NCBI GenBank assembly: GCA_013003555.1
Contig: JABDIV010000052.1
Coordinates: 124,001-188,000 of the forward strand
Length of the DNA: 64,000 nt
Origin: Flavobacteriaceae bacterium
GTDB taxonomy: Bacteria > Bacteroidota > Bacteroidia > Flavobacteriales > Flavobacteriaceae
Reading direction: 5' to 3'
Shown: one piece after another, positions 30,831 to 40,697 of the stretch
Layout: the number at the start of each line of letters is the position of its first letter
Numbering within the stretch: position 1 is the first letter of the stretch
Notes under the pieces: model-generated
The model's database searches: none
What the model was told of the DNA's origin: nothing
Seen by the model: the letters and a program-made list of their open reading frames with translations, nothing else
Position numbers and translations under genes: made by a program

Positions 30831-31220
30831 TCAAAACTTAAACCGATTCAAGTCAATGGTATTTATAGCACCATGCGAATCGTGAGCGATTACCTCTCCT
30901 TTTTTAATAACAAGTAATTGAGGCGATTGATGCATAACCTGAAATCGATAACCGACCTCATCCGAAAGTTGGCGACAGGCTAAAAGGTCTAAGTAATACA
31001 AATCAACCCTTTCTTCATCGAGATCGAAACGATAGACAAATTGATTTAAAACCATCCCACTGATCCCGCAACGTGTGGAGTGTTTAAAAATGATTTGAAG
31101 TTTATCATGTGATCGATTTTGTATGGCTTCTAGCTGCTCAAGGTGCGTTAAAGAAATCCACGGTAAAACCTTTTTTTCCGAAGGACTTGATGTTTTAAAA
31201 ATATTTTTGAATAATCCCAT
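30831..31220 (-). CDS. ytxJ: Bacillithiol system redox protein YtxJ
   Basis: A 129-residue thioredoxin-fold protein of the YtxJ family, which is linked to bacillithiol-dependent redox in Firmicutes and Bacteroidota. The active Cys51 sits in a H-S-T-R-C-G-I-S motif (a single-Cys, monothiol arrangement). The region SPQLLVIKKGEVIAHDSHG is the cis-Pro and final-strand block of this family. It works in the cytoplasm. It ends just past a plus-strand terminator and diverges from clpB. It implies a bacillithiol pool in this organism, although no synthesis gene is here. Confidence 0.88.
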   Translation of the reverse strand: MGLFKNIFKTSSPSEKKVLPWISLTHLEQLEAIQNRSHDKLQIIFKHSTRCGISGMVLNQFVYRFDLDEERVDLYYLDLLACRQLSDEVGYRFQVMHQSPQLLVIKKGEVIAHDSHGAINTIDLNRFKF

Positions 31221-31372
31221 AATTGTTCGTTCTACCGCAATCAGTCGCTTCAGCTATAAAACCTTACAAACTGACGTATCGTCATAAAAACTTGAATTAA
31301 TAGTGTCATTTTGTCCTGATTATCAGGCTGGTAAGATAATTGACTCTTATCGGTTAAAAAAGAAAAATCACG

Positions 31373-33979
31373 ATGAATTTTAATAACTATACCATAAAAT
31401 CACAGGAAGCTGTGCAGCAAGCGCAGCAACTGGCTCAGGAGATGGGGCATCAACAAATCGAAAATGAGCACCTTTTCAAGGCCATTAGCATTGTTGATGA
31501 AAACGTACTCCCCTTCCTTCTCAAGAAACTTAACGTAAATGTAAATCTGATCCATCAGATGTTAGACAAGGAATTAGAACGTCTACCAAAGGTTTCCGGC
31601 GGCGAATTTATGTTGTCAAGAACAGCCGGGAAAGCCCTCAATGAAGCTTCCATCCTTGCGAAGAAAATGAAAGACGATTTTGTGAGCATCGAACATCTGA
31701 TCTTTGGTCTTTTCAAGGCCGATAGCAAAATCAGTCAAATGCTAAAGGACCAGGGTGTAACTGAAAAGGGGCTGAAGGCGGCAATGGAGGAACTTCGAAA
31801 AGGCGATCGGGTTACGTCCCAAAGTCAGGAAGAAACCTATAATGCGCTTAATAAATATGCGAGAAATCTCAATCAGTTGGCAAAAGACGGTAAATTAGAT
31901 CCGGTTATCGGTCGGGATGAGGAAATTCGCCGAATCCTTCAGATACTTTCACGTCGAACCAAGAACAATCCAATCCTGGTTGGTGAACCCGGAACCGGTA
32001 AAACAGCTATTGCTGAAGGTTTGGCCCATCGGATAATCGATGGCGATATTCCGGAGAACCTGAAAGACAAGCAGATATTCGCTCTCGATATGGGTTCTTT
32101 GATCGCAGGTGCTAAATATAAAGGTGAGTTTGAAGAACGCCTTAAAGCAGTGATCAAAGAAGTCACAACCAGTGATGGGGATATCGTATTATTTATTGAC
32201 GAAATTCATACCCTGGTGGGCGCTGGTGGCGGACAAGGCGCTATGGATGCAGCTAACATACTGAAACCTGCCTTAGCTCGCGGTGAACTGCGCGCTGTTG
32301 GAGCAACAACTCTCGATGAATACCAGAAATATTTTGAAAAAGACAAAGCTCTAGAAAGACGATTCCAGAAAGTGGTTGTTGATGAACCGGACACCGAAAG
32401 TGCCATCTCAATTCTTCGAGGTATTAAAGAAAAATATGAAGCGCATCATAAGGTAAGGATTAAAGATGAGGCGATCATTGGCGCTGTCGAGCTGTCCAAT
32501 CGCTATATCACAAACAGATTTTTGCCTGATAAGGCTATTGACCTTATGGACGAAGCTGCTTCGAAACTTCGTATGGAAATCAATTCAAAACCTGAAGAAC
32601 TCGATGTTCTCGACAGAAAGATCATGCAACTTGAGATCGAAATTGAAGCGATTAAACGTGAAAAAGATGAGGCGAAATTGAAAACCTTGCGATCTGATCT
32701 CGCTAATTTAAAGGAGGACCGCAAGGAGATAAATGCCAAATGGAAAAGTGAAAAAGAACTGGTTGAGAACATTCAAAACACCAAACAGGAAATAGAGTCA
32801 TATAAACTCGAATCGGAACGTGCCGAACGAGAGGGCGATTATGGACGGGTGGCCGAATTGCGGTATGGCAAAATAAAAGAGGCTCAGGAAAATCTTGAAA
32901 CTTTACAGGTCCGACTCAAGGAACGGCAAGATACGGCTTTGATCAAAGAAGAGGTTACCTATGAAGATATTGCAGATGTAGTGGCCAAATGGACAGGAAT
33001 TCCTGTGACTAAAATGATACAAAGCGAGCGCGAGAAACTACTGCATTTAGAAGACGAATTGCATAAACGCGTGGTTGGTCAGGAGGAGGCCATCATTGCG
33101 GTCAGCGATGCTGTAAGACGAAGCCGGGCCGGGCTTCAGAATCCCCAAAAGCCAATAGGTACTTTTCTGTTTCTAGGCACCACAGGCGTCGGGAAAACAG
33201 AACTAGCTAAAGCCCTGGCCGAATACCTCTTCGATGACGAAAATGCAATGACACGTATCGATATGAGCGAATACCAGGAACGACATGCTGTTAGCCGTTT
33301 AGTAGGTGCTCCTCCGGGTTATGTTGGTTATGATGAAGGCGGACAACTTACTGAAGCGGTAAGACGTAAACCGTATTCGGTAGTGCTGCTCGACGAGATT
33401 GAAAAAGCCCATCCCGATACTTTTAATATTTTACTCCAGGTACTCGATGAAGGACGGTTAACAGATAACAAAGGTCGAATAGCAGATTTTAAGAATACGA
33501 TCATCATTATGACCTCGAATATGGGAAGCCATATCATCCGGGAGCGTTTTGAGGATTCAAAAGATATATATGCTGCTATAGAAGCCGCTAAACTGGATGT
33601 GATTGCTCTGCTGAAACAGAATATTCGTCCAGAATTCTTAAACAGGATTGATGATACTATAATGTTTACACCTTTATCAAAAGAAAACATTGTGGATATC
33701 GTAGGTCTTCAGCTAAAAGGGCTTACAAAAATGCTGGGAAAACAAGGTATTACATTCGATGCCACGCAAGAAGCAATTGCATATCTCGCTATAAAAGGAT
33801 ATAATCCCGAATATGGGGCGAGACCTGTTAAAAGGGTCATCCAGAAAGAGGTTTTAAACACTCTAAGTAAGGAAATCCTATCAGGAAAAATAAAAACAGA
33901 CAGCATCATTTTACTGGATGCATTTGATGATGAACTCGTATTCAGAAATCAAAAGGATCTGGTTGATAAATCGCTGTAA
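31373..33979 (+). CDS. clpB: ATP-dependent chaperone ClpB
   Basis: The 868-residue AAA+ disaggregase. It has the N-terminal Clp repeat domain (1-145), NBD1 with Walker A GEPGTGKT at 204-211, a long coiled-coil middle domain (about 400-525, with the [18 protein letters not shown] helix) that marks ClpB and not ClpA, and NBD2 with GTTGVGKT at 602-609 and [11 protein letters not shown] Walker B. The C-terminal domain follows. With DnaK it resolves heat-shock aggregates. The start follows a 150-bp AT-rich spacer; no clear sigma-32-like or -7 box is seen. A structured terminator is downstream. Confidence 0.96.
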   Translation: MNFNNYTIKSQEAVQQAQQLAQEMGHQQIENEHLFKAISIVDENVLPFLLKKLNVNVNLIHQMLDKELERLPKVSGGEFMLSRTAGKALNEASILAKKMKDDFVSIEHLIFGLFKADSKISQMLKDQGVTEKGLKAAMEELRKGDRVTSQSQEETYNALNKYARNLNQLAKDGKLDPVIGRDEEIRRILQILSRRTKNNPILVGEPGTGKTAIAEGLAHRIIDGDIPENLKDKQIFALDMGSLIAGAKYKGEFEERLKAVIKEVTTSDGDIVLFIDEIHTLVGAGGGQGAMDAANILKPALARGELRAVGATTLDEYQKYFEKDKALERRFQKVVVDEPDTESAISILRGIKEKYEAHHKVRIKDEAIIGAVELSNRYITNRFLPDKAIDLMDEAASKLRMEINSKPEELDVLDRKIMQLEIEIEAIKREKDEAKLKTLRSDLANLKEDRKEINAKWKSEKELVENIQNTKQEIESYKLESERAEREGDYGRVAELRYGKIKEAQENLETLQVRLKERQDTALIKEEVTYEDIADVVAKWTGIPVTKMIQSEREKLLHLEDELHKRVVGQEEAIIAVSDAVRRSRAGLQNPQKPIGTFLFLGTTGVGKTELAKALAEYLFDDENAMTRIDMSEYQERHAVSRLVGAPPGYVGYDEGGQLTEAVRRKPYSVVLLDEIEKAHPDTFNILLQVLDEGRLTDNKGRIADFKNTIIIMTSNMGSHIIRERFEDSKDIYAAIEAAKLDVIALLKQNIRPEFLNRIDDTIMFTPLSKENIVDIVGLQLKGLTKMLGKQGITFDATQEAIAYLAIKGYNPEYGARPVKRVIQKEVLNTLSKEILSGKIKTDSIILLDAFDDELVFRNQKDLVDKSL

Positions 33980-34021
33980 CATTATGGTTTAAAAACAGTC
34001 TTATAATTGGTTGGTTAGTTG

Positions 34022-34080
34022 GAAAGCAACGCGAAATTCCACCGGTTTTACCGGTTCCCGAATAAGCGTTGCTTTTTTTT
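34022..34080 (+). terminator. Terminator of clpB with a nested hairpin
   Basis: A 10-bp outer stem (34023-34032 with 34066-34075) encloses a second 6-bp hairpin (34041-34046 with 34050-34055) and ends in eight T. It lies some 45 bases after the clpB stop. The inner hairpin makes it more structured than an ordinary terminator. Confidence 0.8.
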
Positions 34081-34112
34081 ATTTAAACCAGCATGTTAAG
34101 ATGATAAAAATC

Positions 34113-34144
34113 ATTGTCTTAACTTAGCAGGCCCAATAGCTTTG
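34113..34144 (+). promoter_or_regulatory. Promoter of deoC-deoD, predicted leaderless start
   Basis: ATTG (34113-34116), 20 bases, then TAGCTTTG (34137-34144): close to the Bacteroidota consensus. The G of the -7 box is five bases before the ATG at 34149, the same spacing as to the SRP RNA 5' end. The message is therefore probably leaderless or nearly so. Confidence 0.65.
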
Positions 34145-34148
34145 TAAG

Positions 34149-34811
34149 ATGATGCTAAACAAACTTATCGATCATACCCTTCTGAAACCAGCAGCCAGTT
34201 CCCAAGATATTATCGGTCTTTGTAAGGAAGCAATTGATTACGATTTTTATTCTGTTTGTGTTAATGGTTCTTTCGTAAAAACAGCTTATCATGAACTCCA
34301 GGATACCGATATTAAGGTTTGTGCCGTTGTTGGATTTCCGCTTGGTGCAATGAGTGCGGAAGTCAAAGTATTTGAAGCCAAAAATGCCATTCATGACGGA
34401 GCCGATGAGATCGATATGGTTTTGCATATTGGAGCCTTGAAGGCGGGCGATAAGGATTATGTTTTAAATGATATTCAAAAGGTTAAAGCAGCCGTTGGAA
34501 ATAAAGTGCTTAAGGTTATCCTCGAAACCTGCGAACTCACCAACGACCAAATAATCACCGCATGCGAACTCTGCATAGAGGCCGATGCCGATTTTGTTAA
34601 AACATCAACAGGTTTTAGCTCAGGTGGTGCAACCGTCGAAGCTGTGCGTCTGATGAAATCAACGGTGGGTAACCATGCTAAGGTTAAGGCTTCCGGCGGC
34701 ATACGGGATTATGAAACCGCTATGAAATTTGTTCATTTAGGGGTAGAACGGCTCGGGGTTTCGTCGGGAATTGCCATTATGAAAGGGAAACGATCTGAAG
34801 AGAATTATTAA
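34149..34811 (+). CDS. deoC: Deoxyribose-phosphate aldolase
   Basis: A 220-residue class I aldolase, reversibly splitting 2-deoxyribose 5-phosphate to glyceraldehyde 3-phosphate and acetaldehyde in nucleoside breakdown. The Schiff-base lysine is in ADFVKTSTGF (Lys151), with IDHTLL at the N-terminus, CAVVGFPLGA in the first third and VKASGGIRD near the C-terminus. Two in-frame ATG codons (34149 and 34152) open the gene. It is followed after 15 bases by deoD in the same direction, forming a nucleoside salvage operon. Confidence 0.95.
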   Translation: MMLNKLIDHTLLKPAASSQDIIGLCKEAIDYDFYSVCVNGSFVKTAYHELQDTDIKVCAVVGFPLGAMSAEVKVFEAKNAIHDGADEIDMVLHIGALKAGDKDYVLNDIQKVKAAVGNKVLKVILETCELTNDQIITACELCIEADADFVKTSTGFSSGGATVEAVRLMKSTVGNHAKVKASGGIRDYETAMKFVHLGVERLGVSSGIAIMKGKRSEENY

Positions 34812-34826
34812 ATCAACTATATAGAC

Positions 34827-35525
34827 ATGAGTGTACATATTGAAGCCAAAAAAGGAGATATTGCTGAAACCATTTTATTACCGGGTGATCCGCTTCGAGC
34901 CAAATGGATAGCAGAAACTTTTTTAGATGATCCTGTCTGCTTCAATACCGTGCGAAACATGCTGGGTTATACGGGAACGTACAACGGCAAGCGCGTTTCT
35001 GCTATGGGAACCGGAATGGGAGTGCCGAGTATTTCAATTTACAGTCATGAACTAATTACCGAATTCGGGGTAAAAAATTTGATACGAGTAGGCAGCGCGG
35101 GTTCTTACCAACCTCACATAAAAGTTTACGATGTCGTTTTAGCGATGGCCGCTTCATCTACCTCCGGGGTGAATGAACTGCGTTTCGGCGGTGCCGATTA
35201 TGCACCAACAGCCGATTTCGATCTTTTTATGAAAGCGTATGAAATCGCACGATCTAAAAACATCGATGTGAAGGCTGGTAATGTACTGACAAGTGACATT
35301 TTTTATGCCGATGATTTCGAATCCTATAAAAAATGGTCCAAATTTGGAGTATTATGTGTTGAAATGGAGGCAGCAGGATTATACACCCTGGCGGCACAGC
35401 ATAATGTTAATGCCCTGGCCATTCTTACTATTTCCGACTCCCTGGTAACAGGTGAACGCACAACTAGTAAAGAACGACAGACCAAGTTTAAAAGTATGGT
35501 TGAGATCGCTCTTGAATTAGCCTGA
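34827..35525 (+). CDS. deoD: Purine-nucleoside phosphorylase, DeoD type
   Basis: A 232-residue hexameric-type phosphorylase of the PNP/UDP family, releasing purine bases from nucleosides with phosphate. It has the phosphate-binding [10 protein letters not shown] motif, [16 protein letters not shown], the ribose-binding [12 protein letters not shown] motif and the catalytic Asp in ISDSLVTGE. It is the second gene of the deoC-deoD unit; deoC's product clears the deoxyribose phosphate that PNP makes (after phosphopentomutase, not seen here). About 236 bases of sequence with no apparent gene separate it from the next one. Confidence 0.95.
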   Translation: MSVHIEAKKGDIAETILLPGDPLRAKWIAETFLDDPVCFNTVRNMLGYTGTYNGKRVSAMGTGMGVPSISIYSHELITEFGVKNLIRVGSAGSYQPHIKVYDVVLAMAASSTSGVNELRFGGADYAPTADFDLFMKAYEIARSKNIDVKAGNVLTSDIFYADDFESYKKWSKFGVLCVEMEAAGLYTLAAQHNVNALAILTISDSLVTGERTTSKERQTKFKSMVEIALELA

Positions 35526-35761
35526 TTTAGATCACTGTTTTCTTATTCAGAGACATCTTCCGGAACAGTTCATTCATCTATTTTTATTTGGGTGCTTGTT
35601 TATAAGTCTGTGGCGTGCCAAAGGACTCATTTTGAATTCAATACTAGGTGGTATGCGATCTGTTGTCAGGGAGGTGCATTATTATATTGCTATATCCCGA
35701 CGGCAATAGAGTTCAGATTTTCGAAAAATAGTCATACATTTATTCAATCATACCTAAAGCC

Positions 35762-36304
35762 ATGAAAAAGATCCTTCTATTAGCTGCATTGTTATTGTTT
35801 AGTCCTACTGTCTTTTCTCAGGACACAGAGCCTGAAGAAGTTGCTGAACCGGAGACTGAGCTGCCGTCTACAGCCTATTACCTGATACGTCATTCCGAAA
35901 AAGAACTCTCAGACCCCACCGATGACGACCCGCATTTGACTCAACAGGGTTTACTGAGATCAGCCAAATTAAGTTATGTGCTTGAAAATGTAAAATTCGA
36001 TGCGGTTTACTCGACAAATTACAATCGAACCACGGAAACAGCCCAACCTATAGCTGAAAAGAACGGTATCGATGCCCTTACATTTTATGACCCTCGATCG
36101 ATGGATATGAAAGGATTCGTTGAGGAAACAAATGGAAAAACAGTATTAATCGTCGGTCATAGCAATACAACACCATTTCTTGTCAACACCCTCATCGGTG
36201 AAGAAAAATATGAAGAAATCGATGAGAGCGTTTATTCTCATCTCTATATCGTTAATGTACTTCCGTCAGGTGAGAAAACCGATCTCTTGTTAATCATCGA
36301 TTAG
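35762..36304 (+). CDS. Exported histidine phosphatase family protein
   Basis: A 180-residue protein with a signal peptide (LLLAALLLFSPTVFSQ) and a compact histidine phosphatase domain. The phosphoacceptor His is in YLIRHSEKE (R-H in place of R-H-G), and the second catalytic His is in VIVGHSNTTP. An acidic linker with alternating EP residues follows the leader. The substrate is unknown; a periplasmic or secreted phosphoesterase is likely. It overlaps the 3' end of the convergent DUF6503-type gene by four bases. Confidence 0.85.
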   Translation: MKKILLLAALLLFSPTVFSQDTEPEEVAEPETELPSTAYYLIRHSEKELSDPTDDDPHLTQQGLLRSAKLSYVLENVKFDAVYSTNYNRTTETAQPIAEKNGIDALTFYDPRSMDMKGFVEETNGKTVLIVGHSNTTPFLVNTLIGEEKYEEIDESVYSHLYIVNVLPSGEKTDLLLIID

Positions 36305-37029
36305 CGTACTACAATATTTTCTGTCTCGATTAACGAAAGTAACTCCAATTCACCGGCTTTGAATTGCGCATCTAACTGTTCCAATGCAACCGATTTATCT
36401 TTAGGCTTATAATTGCGATAGTCGGAAAATCGAATCCCATTAATTTCCCGAATATTAAACGCTTCGCGAAATCGGAGACCGCCACCATTCGTAAAATATT
36501 TGTATGCCAAATAATCCATGGCGTAGTTATCGGAGTTAATCCAATAAATGAACACGTCTTCAAAATCCTTCCCTCCACCCTGCTCATCAAAGGTAACCTG
36601 GATCTTGTGGTAATTTTTGTCTTTAATAGACACCTCTCCGAGGTAAGACTTATTAACAGCCTCATCGTTCAACCCATTAGGAAGCAAAACGAAATAATTC
36701 ACAGAATTTATTGAATTTTCAATTCGGGAACTCAATGAATCGGGCAATTTGACGACTTCTCCATTTTTTATCCTGCGGAATGGCTTCATATTTGAATAGG
36801 TGTCGATAATTTCAGACAAGCTGTCCCTGGTAATTCTCGTATATTCAAAATTACCTGACTTCCTCATGGAAACATAATGTCTCCCTCTGAAATCAAATTC
36901 CATTTCAAAATTGTCATAAGCACTGCCTCCGGCCAGCTCGATTGAACGATCGATGATTTCTTGAGGATCGGGAGTGCTGTTGCAAGAAAATACGATTAGA
37001 ATGAGGATAATAGAGAATGATTTTAGCAT
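36301..37029 (-). CDS. DUF6503-type lipoprotein
   Basis: A 242-residue lipoprotein (signal peptide LIVFSC, then NSTPDPQEII). The mature protein is beta-rich with repeats of Tyr- and Arg-containing strands (FRGRHYVSMRKSGNFEYTR) and looks like the outer-membrane-lipoprotein-like sorting fold (a LolA/LppX-type half barrel) seen in DUF6503 proteins. The family name is from general resemblance and is the least certain part. Function unknown. It overlaps the end of the histidine phosphatase gene by four bases and diverges from smpB. Confidence 0.65.
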   Translation of the reverse strand: MLKSFSIILILIVFSCNSTPDPQEIIDRSIELAGGSAYDNFEMEFDFRGRHYVSMRKSGNFEYTRITRDSLSEIIDTYSNMKPFRRIKNGEVVKLPDSLSSRIENSINSVNYFVLLPNGLNDEAVNKSYLGEVSIKDKNYHKIQVTFDEQGGGKDFEDVFIYWINSDNYAMDYLAYKYFTNGGGLRFREAFNIREINGIRFSDYRNYKPKDKSVALEQLDAQFKAGELELLSLIETENIVVR

Positions 37030-37089
37030 TGAGATAAGGTTTGATATATTGTCGTAAAACTATAACATTAATAACAGTCTTAGAATTAT

Positions 37090-37097
37090 TAATTTTG
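37090..37097 (+). promoter_or_regulatory. Possible -7 box of smpB
   Basis: TAATTTTG, a full match to TAnnTTTG, lies 16 bases before the smpB ATG at 37113. It falls inside a longer in-frame extension and so supports the shorter start. Confidence 0.5.
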
Positions 37098-37112
37098 TTT
37101 AGTTTTAGTCAC

Positions 37113-37571
37113 ATGCAGAATCCGGTTAACATCAAAAATAAAAAAGCACGGTTTGAATATGAACTACTCGAAACCTATACCGCGGGAATTGTTCTTTCCG
37201 GAACCGAGATTAAATCAATACGTCAAAGCAAAGCTTCAATAGCTGAAAGTTTCTGTGAATTTAATGATGAAGGTGAGTTGTTTATAATCAATATGAACAT
37301 TGAACCGTATTCTCATGGTTCACATTTTAATCACCGGCCAAAAGCCGAGCGAAAACTTTTACTCAATAAAAAGGAGCTGAAATCCTTAAATAGTAAAGTG
37401 CAAACGAAAGGTCTAACCATTGTTCCTCTTTTGTTATTTATCAATGAAAATGGTCTTGCAAAGGTGAAAATCGCTTTGGCCAAAGGGAAAAAACTCTTTG
37501 ACAAGCGCGAAAGTATAAAAGAACGTGATAGCAAACGTGATCTGGAACGTATTAAGAAAAATTTCAAGTAA
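37113..37571 (+). CDS. smpB: SsrA-binding protein SmpB
   Basis: A 152-residue RNA-binding protein that carries tmRNA to stalled ribosomes. The family OB-fold is clear ([34 protein letters not shown], the PYSHGSH and [12 protein letters not shown] strands) and the C-terminus is a basic, disordered tail ([11 protein letters not shown]). ATG at 37113 is chosen over the longer in-frame start at 37041, because it gives the conserved beginning and a -7 box lies between. The tmRNA itself (ssrA) is not in the window. Confidence 0.95.
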   Translation: MQNPVNIKNKKARFEYELLETYTAGIVLSGTEIKSIRQSKASIAESFCEFNDEGELFIINMNIEPYSHGSHFNHRPKAERKLLLNKKELKSLNSKVQTKGLTIVPLLLFINENGLAKVKIALAKGKKLFDKRESIKERDSKRDLERIKKNFK

Positions 37572-37585
37572 TTTTAGTACAGGTT

Positions 37586-37613
37586 CACCAACTTTGATAA
37601 AAGTGGTGCTTTT
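37586..37613 (+). terminator. Likely terminator of smpB
   Basis: An imperfect stem (CACCA and CTTT with AAAG and TGGTG, one bulged A, GATA loop) ends in CTTTTG; the T-run is only four long. Confidence 0.5.
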
Positions 37614-37647
37614 GAATTAAATTTGAATAACACATAAAAAGCAAAAT

Positions 37648-40140
37648 GTGAGTGCCCCCAGGCGAATATTTCTAATCAATATTTTATTACTTTTAATTTC
37701 GGCATCGTCACTTGCTCAAATTCGAGGCCAGATTACAGACGAAAAAGGCGCACCTTTAAGTACTGTAAATATTTATATCGAAGGGACTTTCCTTGGAACA
37801 ACCACTAACGATGAGGGCTATTACGAACTCAATGCTGAAACCAATAAAGAACTAACGGTTGTTTATAAGTATTTAGGCTTTAAGACCCAAAAACATAGAG
37901 TAACCCTGGGAACCACACCATACGACCTAAATATCCAATTAATAGAAGAGCGCTATTCTTTAGATGAAGTCGTGATAACTTCGACCGAGGATCCGGCGAA
38001 CAGGATCATAAGACAGGCCATAGCCAATCGAAAAGAAATGCTCAGGAAAATCAGATCGTATAAGGCTAAGTTTTACTCTCGCGGACTCATACGCATTGAA
38101 AATGCACCTGAAAAAATCCTCGGTCAGGATATAGGTGATTTAGGTGGCGGGCTCGATTCAACACGTAGCGGGATTATTTACCTTTCGGAAACCATTTCAG
38201 ATATATCCTTTGAACAGCCCGATAATCTGTATGAAAATATACTGGCATCAAAAGTTAGCGGAGACGACAGCGGATTTAGTTTTAATACTGCTATAGACGT
38301 AAATTTCAATTTTTACAATAATACAATTGAGCTGGGTAACCAGATCGTATCACCTATCGCCGATTATGCGTTTAATTATTATCGATATAAATTGGAAGGT
38401 GTTAGTTATGATGAAAATGGGAATCTAATCAATAAGATTAAGGTTATTCCCAGACGAGCCAATGACAGGATTTTTGAAGGCACCATCTATATCATTGAAG
38501 ATCAATGGTCAATTTACGCCCTTGAACTCAATATTACAGGGACTCAGGCTCAGATACCACCTGCGGAAGTGATCACCCTGAATCAACGCTTTTCCTATTC
38601 CGAGTCGAATGCCATTTGGGTTCTTATCTCACAAACAATCGATTTTGATTACGGCATATTCGGCATAGAAGGTGATGGACGGTTTACGGCGGTTTATAGT
38701 GATTACAATTTTTCACCTTTGTTCGATTCCGGAACGTTTTCGAGAGAGATTTTGTCTTTCAGGGAAGAAGCGAATAAAAAAGATTCAACATTCTGGAAAA
38801 CGAAGCGACCGGTACCTCTTACCGTTGAAGAAAAAACTGATTATACAAAAAAAGACAGCATCCAGGAAATACGTGAATCGAAACAATATCTCGATTCACT
38901 TGACGCAATTGGCAATGCCTTTAGCATTGGAGACCTTATAACAGGCTATAATCATCAAAACTCATATAAAGATCGTTACTGGGATATCGGTGGCCCGTTT
39001 TCCAAATTAAGTTTCAACACGGTACAAGGTTGGAAACCCGGATTGGTGATAAGCTACAGAAAAAATTATGATGAATTTAGAAGGTATATACAGTTCAACT
39101 CCCAGGTCGATTATGGCATAGACGACAAGCGGATTCGGGCTCGTGGCCGAATAACCTATAAATTTAATAATATCAGCAGACCTTTTATCAGTATATCAGG
39201 AGGTTTAACAGCCCAGCAATTTAACGCGACCGAGCCAATCACACCTCTGATCAATTCCGTAAGCACTTTATTTTTTGAGGATAATCACATGAAACTCTAT
39301 GAACGGGCTTTTGCCGAACTCTCGTATTCTGAAGAGTGGTTTAATGGATTGCGTTTCCGTACCAGCGCCAGTTACGAGCGGCGTAAAGCCTTGTTTAATA
39401 ATACCAATTATGTATTGATCAATGATGAGGATGACAGCTACAGCAGTAATAATCCAACAGAGCGCAATGGTTTCGGAATTAGGCCTTTTGATGATCATCA
39501 TATCGTTATGTTTAGAGCAGATGCCACAATCTCATTCGGACAGCGTTATTTCAGTTATCCCCGTTCGAAATTCAATATTAGAAATCCTGACTATCCTACC
39601 ATTCAATTAACTTATAAAGGCGGATTTGGGTCGACGGTTTCCAACTATAACCATAGCATGGTTATGGGTCGGCTTTGGCAGGGCTTTGATATCGGTAACA
39701 AGGGATATTTTAACTATAATTTTAAAGCAGGAACTTTTTTTAATGCTGATGAGATCGCCTTTATTGATTATAAGCACTTCAATGGAAATCAAACAGCTGT
39801 GGGCACAACAGATTCCTATTTAAACGTGTTCAACAATTTGCCTTACTATGCCTATAGTACAAACTCCAGCTTTATGGAGTTTCATGCCGAACATGATTTC
39901 AGGGGTTATATTTTAGGAAAGATTCCCGGTATAAACGCCTTGAATTTCAATTTGATCCTCGGCGCTCATGTGCTGTCAACAGAAGGAATTAATCCGTATT
40001 ATGAATTCAGCCTGGGACTCGATAATATCGGAATAAATAAATTCAGGTTTCTGCGGCTGGATTATGTGAGATCGTACCAAAGCGGCTTTTTGGATGACGC
40101 CTGGATTTTCGGATTAAAGTTTCTGGATTTTATTGACTAA
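37648..40140 (+). CDS. DUF5686 and carboxypeptidase-regulatory-like outer-membrane protein
   Basis: An 830-residue exported protein. The signal peptide (LINILLLLISASSLAQ) is followed by a carboxypeptidase D regulatory-like beta-sandwich (RGQITDEKGAPLSTVNIYIEG, about 22-105), the plug-like fold also seen in TonB receptors. The rest is the DUF5686 region: a long stretch of alternating hydrophobic and aromatic strands with Tyr and Phe, ending in a strand that closes with Phe-Ile-Asp, suggesting a beta-barrel. The start is GTG at 37648, nested in ATGTGAG: the ATG is in a different frame and hits TGA at once. Function unknown; likely the outer membrane. It starts about 75 bases after smpB. Confidence 0.88.
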   Translation: MSAPRRIFLINILLLLISASSLAQIRGQITDEKGAPLSTVNIYIEGTFLGTTTNDEGYYELNAETNKELTVVYKYLGFKTQKHRVTLGTTPYDLNIQLIEERYSLDEVVITSTEDPANRIIRQAIANRKEMLRKIRSYKAKFYSRGLIRIENAPEKILGQDIGDLGGGLDSTRSGIIYLSETISDISFEQPDNLYENILASKVSGDDSGFSFNTAIDVNFNFYNNTIELGNQIVSPIADYAFNYYRYKLEGVSYDENGNLINKIKVIPRRANDRIFEGTIYIIEDQWSIYALELNITGTQAQIPPAEVITLNQRFSYSESNAIWVLISQTIDFDYGIFGIEGDGRFTAVYSDYNFSPLFDSGTFSREILSFREEANKKDSTFWKTKRPVPLTVEEKTDYTKKDSIQEIRESKQYLDSLDAIGNAFSIGDLITGYNHQNSYKDRYWDIGGPFSKLSFNTVQGWKPGLVISYRKNYDEFRRYIQFNSQVDYGIDDKRIRARGRITYKFNNISRPFISISGGLTAQQFNATEPITPLINSVSTLFFEDNHMKLYERAFAELSYSEEWFNGLRFRTSASYERRKALFNNTNYVLINDEDDSYSSNNPTERNGFGIRPFDDHHIVMFRADATISFGQRYFSYPRSKFNIRNPDYPTIQLTYKGGFGSTVSNYNHSMVMGRLWQGFDIGNKGYFNYNFKAGTFFNADEIAFIDYKHFNGNQTAVGTTDSYLNVFNNLPYYAYSTNSSFMEFHAEHDFRGYILGKIPGINALNFNLILGAHVLSTEGINPYYEFSLGLDNIGINKFRFLRLDYVRSYQSGFLDDAWIFGLKFLDFID

Positions 40141-40161
40141 TTTTAAGTGAAAATCACCATA

Positions 40162-40686
40162 ATGAAAAAATTATTTCTCAGTTTGGTCATAGCAGGAATG
40201 ACACCGTTGGTAATTGCTCAAAATCAATCACCTGGCTACAGCGATCATGTGAGCACAATCGATAAGACTGTTGAAACTTTATATGCCGTAATTTCAGGTG
40301 ATAAAGGCGAATCACGCGATTGGGACCTATTCCGGTATTTGTTTCATCCTGATGCCAAGTTAATCCCCTCGGGGAAAAACAAAGAAGGGATGACACAAGC
40401 ACGTTATATGACCGCCGAAGACTATATAAGCGGTTCCGGCCAATGGTTGGTCGAAAATGGATTTTTTGAAAAAGAGATTCATCGAAGTACCCAGACATTT
40501 GGAAATTTAGCGCATCTTTTCAGTACTTATGAATCCTTTCGGAGCAGCACCGATACAGCACCTTTCATGCGTGGAATAAATAGCATTCAATTGATGTATG
40601 ATGGAAAAAGATGGTGGATCTTAAATATCTACTGGACACAGGAGAGTGAAGACAATCCAATACCTAACGCCTATTTACCAGACTAA
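40162..40686 (+). CDS. Exported NTF2-like protein
   Basis: A 174-residue protein with a signal peptide (LFLSLVIAGMTPLVIAQ) and a SnoaL/NTF2-like domain: IDKTVETLYAVISG helix, then a strand of the DLFRYLFHPDAKLIP type, then beta-strands with HLFSTYESF, and IQLMYDGKRWWILNIYW at the end. Such folds act as small ligand-binding or isomerase-like modules; no catalytic residue is clear. It is the first of a tight run of four plus-strand genes. ATG at 40162 is used instead of GTG at 40147 because it starts the signal peptide. Confidence 0.8.
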   Translation: MKKLFLSLVIAGMTPLVIAQNQSPGYSDHVSTIDKTVETLYAVISGDKGESRDWDLFRYLFHPDAKLIPSGKNKEGMTQARYMTAEDYISGSGQWLVENGFFEKEIHRSTQTFGNLAHLFSTYESFRSSTDTAPFMRGINSIQLMYDGKRWWILNIYWTQESEDNPIPNAYLPD

Positions 40687-40697
40687 TTTTATTTATA

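Noticed and set aside
31221-31372. Heat-shock type promoter before clpB
   Set aside because: A TTTTG at 31309 is followed by a poor -7 region (TAATTG) at the wrong spacing; nothing that could be called.
35526-35761. 236-base gap before the histidine phosphatase gene, checked for a tRNA, small RNA or broken gene
   Set aside because: No cloverleaf, stable hairpin or long open frame was seen; only a near-match -7 box TACATTTA at 35735.
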